NCBI GenBank assembly: GCA_020638875.1
Contig: JACKHS010000004.1
Location: forward strand, 124,001 to 188,000
DNA length: 64,000 nt
Source of the DNA: Planctomycetota bacterium
Lineage (GTDB): Bacteria > Planctomycetota > UBA1135 > GCA-002686595
Direction: 5' to 3'
Made by a program: the position numbers and the translations under genes. Below the pieces are notes generated by a model that was not told where the DNA came from, did not search any database, and was given only the letters and a program-made list of their open reading frames with translations. Positions 62,045 through 64,000 of this stretch are shown in pieces; position 1 is the first letter of the stretch; the number at the start of each line of letters is the position of its first letter.

Positions 62045-62358
62045 CGCGCGCGCCGCGTCCGTGTGGCGTGCGCCGCGATCGCGCGCGGTGCGAAGAACGT
62101 CGCGCAGGAGGCGCTACCAAGAACGGAGCCGCCAGGGACCACGAGGTCCATGACGGCTCACGCCTTTCCCAGCCTTTTTGTTGAAGGTGACGCCCGAGGG
62201 AACAGGGGACCGCTCGCTGATGATCCCTTGCGCCCGAGGTGGGCACCACGCTCTGGATCCTACGACATTCGGACCTCGGTGTCCGCTACTAACTCCGACG
62301 AAATCGATCGGCCTCGAGGCGGACCTCGAGCCACGAACAGTTCGCTAGTCTCGCGATC
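62045..62358. other. Intergenic region before msrB
   Basis: 314 nt, somewhat less GC-rich. A nested hairpin (GAGCCG 62126-62131 with CGGCTC 62154-62159, inner GGACC/GGTCC) is followed 15 nt later by TTTTT (62175-62179), perhaps a weak terminator for the lipoprotein gene. The last 100 nt should hold the msrB promoter. No ORF worth calling. Confidence 0.45.
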
Positions 62359-62754
62359 ATGGACGAACGCATCGAACGCAGCGACGCGGAGTGGCGCGCG
62401 CAGCTCACGCCCGCGCAGTACCACGTCACACGCCTGGGTGGCACCGAGCCGCCCTTCACCGGCGAGTACACCGACACGGAGACGCCGGGCACCTACGGTT
62501 GCGTGTGTTGCGGACTACCGCTGTTCCGCTCGGACGCGAAGTTCCACTCGGGCTGCGGCTGGCCGAGCTTCTTCGAGCCGCTCGACGGCGCGCACCTCGT
62601 CGAGCTGCGCGACACCTCGCACGGGATGGTCCGCACCGAGATCCGCTGCCGGCGCTGCGACGCGCACCTCGGCCACGTGTTCCCCGACGGCCCGCCGCCG
62701 ACCGGGCTGCGCTTCTGCATCAACTCGGTGGCCCTCGATCTGGAGGAGGCCTGA
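62359..62754 (+). CDS. msrB: Peptide methionine-R-sulfoxide reductase MsrB
   Basis: 131 aa, full family length. Reduces the R epimer of methionine sulfoxide in proteins. Zinc is held by C48/C51 (CVCCG) and C97/C100 (CRRC). The nucleophile is C120 in GLRFCINS. FHSGCGWPSF and HLGHVFPDGP are signature segments, and C66 may be the resolving Cys. No signal peptide, so cytoplasmic. No msrA is adjacent. The four-unit small-RNA array begins about 60 nt after the stop. Confidence 0.95.
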   Translation: MDERIERSDAEWRAQLTPAQYHVTRLGGTEPPFTGEYTDTETPGTYGCVCCGLPLFRSDAKFHSGCGWPSFFEPLDGAHLVELRDTSHGMVRTEIRCRRCDAHLGHVFPDGPPPTGLRFCINSVALDLEEA

Positions 62755-62811
62755 GCGCGCGGGGGCCCGGATGAGGACCTCACGCCGGCCCCCGGAAAAG
62801 TCGGCGCCTGC

Positions 62812-62839
62812 GTTCGGTCGCCCGGCGGACCTCGCTCGA
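62812..62839 (+). promoter_or_regulatory. Array promoter 1: GTTCGGTC-N14-GCTCGA
   Basis: GTTCGGTC (62812-62819), 14-nt spacer, GCTCGA (62834-62839). The first of four copies of the same bipartite motif with identical spacing within 800 nt, all rightward and each just upstream of a hairpin-rich unit ending in a terminator. Confidence 0.55.
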
Positions 62840-62844
62840 CCGCG

Positions 62845-62960
62845 CCGTGAAAGGAAGCCGCTTCCGCTGACCCCCTCTCCTCTCTCACGGCGGAAGCTCT
62901 CGGGTATCTCTCCCTGGATGCGGACTCGGACTCGCCTCGGCGGGTCCGAGTCTCGTTTCG
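62845..62960 (+). ncRNA. Candidate small RNA 1 of the array (C/U-rich loop)
   Basis: About 115 nt following the first motif. CCGTGA (62845-62850) can pair with TCACGG (62885-62890). Alternatively GCTTCCGC (62860-62867) pairs with GCGGAAGC (62890-62897), presenting a 22-nt C/U-rich loop (CCCCCTCTCCTCTCTC) able to bind Shine-Dalgarno-like sequence. It ends in a terminator. Differs in sequence from the three later units but shares their promoter motif. No coding potential. Confidence 0.5.
62923..62960 (+). terminator. Terminator of array RNA 1
   Basis: Stem 62923-62931 with 62944-62952, extended by inner CGCC/GGCG pairing; tail TCGTTTCG. Confidence 0.65.
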
Positions 62961-63008
62961 GCCGAGCCCGCGCGCGGCCCCGGGCCCGCGACGACGCGGC
63001 GAGCGGCG

Positions 63009-63113
63009 CCCCACCGGCCGAGACCCCACCGGCCTGGGCCCCACCGGCCGAGACCCCACCGGCCTGGGCCCCACCGGCCTGGGCCCCACCGGCCTGGGCC
63101 CCACCGGCGGAGA
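63009..63113. repeat. 15-bp tandem repeat, seven units
   Basis: Seven head-to-tail units of CCCCACCGGCC plus GAGA or TGGG, order GAGA, TGGG, GAGA, TGGG, TGGG, TGGG, then a GGAGA variant. No spacers, so not CRISPR. It fills the gap between array units 1 and 2. Confidence 0.9.
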
Positions 63114-63130
63114 AAAGCGGCTCGCGCCGC

Positions 63131-63158
63131 GTTCGGTCCCGGGCGCGAGCTCGCTCCG
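63131..63158 (+). promoter_or_regulatory. Array promoter 2: GTTCGGTC-N14-GCTCCG
   Basis: GTTCGGTC (63131-63138), 14-nt spacer, GCTCCG (63153-63158). The conserved RNA core begins 7 nt downstream. Confidence 0.6.
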
Positions 63159-63164
63159 TCGCCC

Positions 63165-63248
63165 CGCAGTCACGACCACTGCGCTGGGGACAACACTCTT
63201 CTCGCCCGCCGGCCCGCCCGACTCGTTCGGGCGGGCCGGCGAGCTTTG
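63165..63248 (+). ncRNA. Candidate small RNA 2 (paralogue A)
   Basis: CGCAG (63165-63169)/CTGCG (63179-63183) hairpin with a 9-nt loop, then CTGGGGAC (63184-63191), ACTCTTCT (63195-63202) and a terminator. The same order recurs in units at 63427 and 63608. Confidence 0.6.
63207..63248 (+). terminator. Terminator of array RNA 2
   Basis: 15-bp perfect stem (63207-63221 with 63227-63241), CTCGT loop, tail AGCTTTGG. Confidence 0.75.
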
Positions 63249-63262
63249 GTGCCGTGCGGCGC

Positions 63263-63350
63263 GGCGCGGTCGAGTTGGCCCAGCGCGGCGCGGTCGAGTC
63301 GGCCCAGCGCGGCGCGGTCGAGTCGGCCCAGCGCGGCGGGGTCGGCGTCG
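63263..63350. repeat. 24-bp tandem repeat, three full units and a partial
   Basis: Units at 63263-63286, 63287-63310 and 63311-63334 (GGCGCGGTCGAGT core, GGCCCAGCGC end) and a diverged partial unit to 63350. It lies between array units 2 and 3. Confidence 0.88.
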
Positions 63351-63393
63351 CGCGGCGGGGTCCACAGGCGCCGCGAGATTCTCCAGCGGTCGC

Positions 63394-63421
63394 GTTCGGT
63401 CGCCGTCCGCGCCGCGCTAGG
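63394..63421 (+). promoter_or_regulatory. Array promoter 3: GTTCGGTC-N14-GCTAGG
   Basis: GTTCGGTC (63394-63401), 14-nt spacer, GCTAGG (63416-63421). Conserved RNA core begins at 63427. Confidence 0.6.
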
Positions 63422-63426
63422 GCGCC

Positions 63427-63503
63427 CGCAGCCACGCTGCGCTGGGGACACTCTTCTGGACCGCCGGCTCACACGATTCGCTCGGGTGAGCCGGCGGTCT
63501 TTT
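63427..63503 (+). ncRNA. Candidate small RNA 3 (paralogue B)
   Basis: CGCAG (63427-63431)/CTGCG (63437-63441) hairpin with a 5-nt loop, CTGGGGAC (63442-63449), ACTCTTCT (63450-63457) and a terminator with TTTT. The most compact copy, about 77 nt. Confidence 0.62.
63459..63503 (+). terminator. Terminator of array RNA 3
   Basis: 14-bp perfect stem (63459-63472 with 63486-63499), 13-nt loop, TTTT tail 63500-63503. Stem sequence differs from those of units 2 and 4. Confidence 0.85.
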
Positions 63504-63574
63504 CGCTCTTCGCGCGCGCGCCGGCGCAGCGCGTGAACGCCTCGGCAGGAATCGAGAAAGTCGTCGCCCTCGGA

Positions 63575-63602
63575 GTTCGGTCGCGCGCGCGATCACGCTA
63601 GG
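63575..63602 (+). promoter_or_regulatory. Array promoter 4: GTTCGGTC-N14-GCTAGG
   Basis: GTTCGGTC (63575-63582), 14-nt spacer, GCTAGG (63597-63602). Conserved RNA core begins at 63608. Confidence 0.6.
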
Positions 63603-63607
63603 GCGCG

Positions 63608-63696
63608 CGCAGCCACGAAAACGCTGCGCTGGGGAACCAACTCTTCTCGATGCCGCAAGTCCGCCGGGCCGCTCACCTGGCGGACTTGCCCCTTTT
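63608..63696 (+). ncRNA. Candidate small RNA 4 (paralogue C)
   Basis: CGCAG (63608-63612)/CTGCG (63624-63628) hairpin with an 11-nt loop, CTGGGGA (63629-63635), ACTCTTCT (63640-63647) and a terminator with a CCCCTTTT tail. Lies 61 nt upstream of the epimerase start, which it should insulate from upstream transcription. Confidence 0.62.
63655..63696 (+). terminator. Terminator of array RNA 4
   Basis: 11-bp perfect stem (63655-63665 with 63679-63689), 13-nt loop, tail CCCCTTTT-like 63690-63696. Confidence 0.8.
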
Positions 63697-63757
63697 CCGG
63701 CCACTTCTCGCGGCCGGGCGCGCGGATCGCGCGAGGCGTGGCCGATAGCATGGGCCC

Positions 63758-64000
63758 ATGGCCCTCTACCTCGTCACCGGCGGCGCCGGCTTCATCGGTT
63801 CGCACCTCGTGCACGCGCTCGTGAGCCGCGGCGACCGCGTCCGCGTGCTCGACGACTTCTCCTCCGGGCGGCTCGAGAACCTCGCCGAGCACGAGGTGGG
63901 GGAGGCCGGCAGCGGCGCGGCCGTCGAGCTGGTGCGCGGCGAGCTGTCCGACCGCGCCGCCTGCGCGCGGGCCGCGGCGGGCGCCGAAGGCGTCTTCCAC
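63758..64000 (+). CDS. NAD-dependent epimerase/dehydratase, truncated by window end
   Basis: 81 codons visible from the ATG at 63758, no stop before the window ends. N-terminal Rossmann signature TGGAGFIGSHLVHAL and the strand-2 acidic segment VRVLDDFSSGRLENL are typical of extended SDR nucleotide-sugar epimerases/dehydratases (GalE/UXS/RmlB-like). FSSGRxENL is common in UDP-glucose 4-epimerase-like members. The exact reaction needs the C-terminal part. Probably makes a sugar nucleotide for the envelope. Confidence 0.88.
   Translation, partial: MALYLVTGGAGFIGSHLVHALVSRGDRVRVLDDFSSGRLENLAEHEVGEAGSGAAVELVRGELSDRAACARAAAGAEGVFH

Noticed and set aside
63009..63113. Possible CRISPR array
   Set aside because: Repeats are 15 bp, directly adjacent and without unique spacers; no cas genes.
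62493..63435. Proline/Arg-rich open frames across the small-RNA array
   Set aside because: They are translations of the 15-bp and 24-bp repeats and run across terminators; no ribosome-binding site and no homology.

Overview
The window is a very GC-rich (roughly 70% by eye), gene-dense bacterial chromosome segment. GTG and TTG starts look common, and stop/start overlaps (ATGA, TAATG) are frequent. The protein content points to a deep-branching planctomycete (Planctomycetota, similar in flavour to the Poly30/Saltatorellus group). The evidence is secreted proteins sharing a CFGDGSGT...PNQPG...FGDGLRC C-terminal module, a DCNNNGVPD-type calcium-loop linker, stacks of exported amidohydrolases, two sigma/anti-sigma pairs, and an exported CHAT-TPR protein. 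This placement is inferred; there is no rRNA or tRNA in the window. I saw no insertion sequence, integrase, phage gene or CRISPR array.

Layout. 1-10.1 kb: a co-directional run of seven amidohydrolase-superfamily genes, the first cut by the window edge. Four keep the metal ligands; three have lost the HxH motif and carry Lys/Glu/Asp-rich inserts. 10.3-12.0 kb: a TrpD/GT3-like protein without the usual PRPP loop, overlapping a MOSC protein. 11.9-15.1 kb (minus): metallophosphoesterase, ECF sigma, anti-sigma and an exported secretin-related protein. 15.6-19.0 kb: an SPFH protein with zinc ribbons, a zinc-ribbon/DUF2500-like protein and a RidA protein, divergent from a zinc-ribbon membrane protein. 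This resembles the Bacillus ydjG/ydjI membrane-stress module. 19.0-21.9 kb: GntR-ABC-permease operon with a palindromic operator; the permease is fused to a beta-propeller. 22.2-24.1 kb: two exported proteins with the shared C-terminal module.

24.1-31.7 kb: a redox locus with a nine-heme cytochrome, divergent from a four-cluster ferredoxin/NrfD-like fusion, an FkbM methyltransferase and a molybdopterin oxidoreductase. 31.8-33.1 kb: glycine-rich RRM protein and SEC-C protein. 33.2-39.1 kb: membrane protein, glycosyltransferase, radical SAM/SPASM enzyme, LpxH-like phosphoesterase and PafA-type phosphatase. 39.2-44.7 kb (minus): OlsB-like acyltransferase, phosphoesterase-LamG protein, and an NtrC-type regulator with its kinase. 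44.8-48.0 kb: ferritin-like DUF2202 protein, archaeal-type prolyl-tRNA synthetase and a rhodanese. 48.1-48.3 kb: a strongly structured candidate small RNA. 48.4-50.6 kb: a frameshifted sulfatase-like gene and DoxX. 50.7-57.5 kb: sigma/anti-sigma, an exported FG-GAP protein and a CHAT-TPR protein. 57.6-62.8 kb: HELAH membrane metallopeptidase, mutS, a lipoprotein and msrB. 62.8-63.75 kb: an apparently undescribed array of four small-RNA units sharing one promoter motif (GTTCGGTC-N14-GCT). Three are paralogous (CGCAG/CTGCG hairpin, CTGGGGA, ACTCTTCT, terminator), and the gaps hold two minisatellites. A truncated sugar-nucleotide epimerase gene closes the window.

How they fit together: most genes serve the cell envelope and exterior, namely exported hydrolases, phosphatases, surface proteins, envelope-stress regulation and respiratory electron transfer. 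The small-RNA array is the best candidate for something not yet described.
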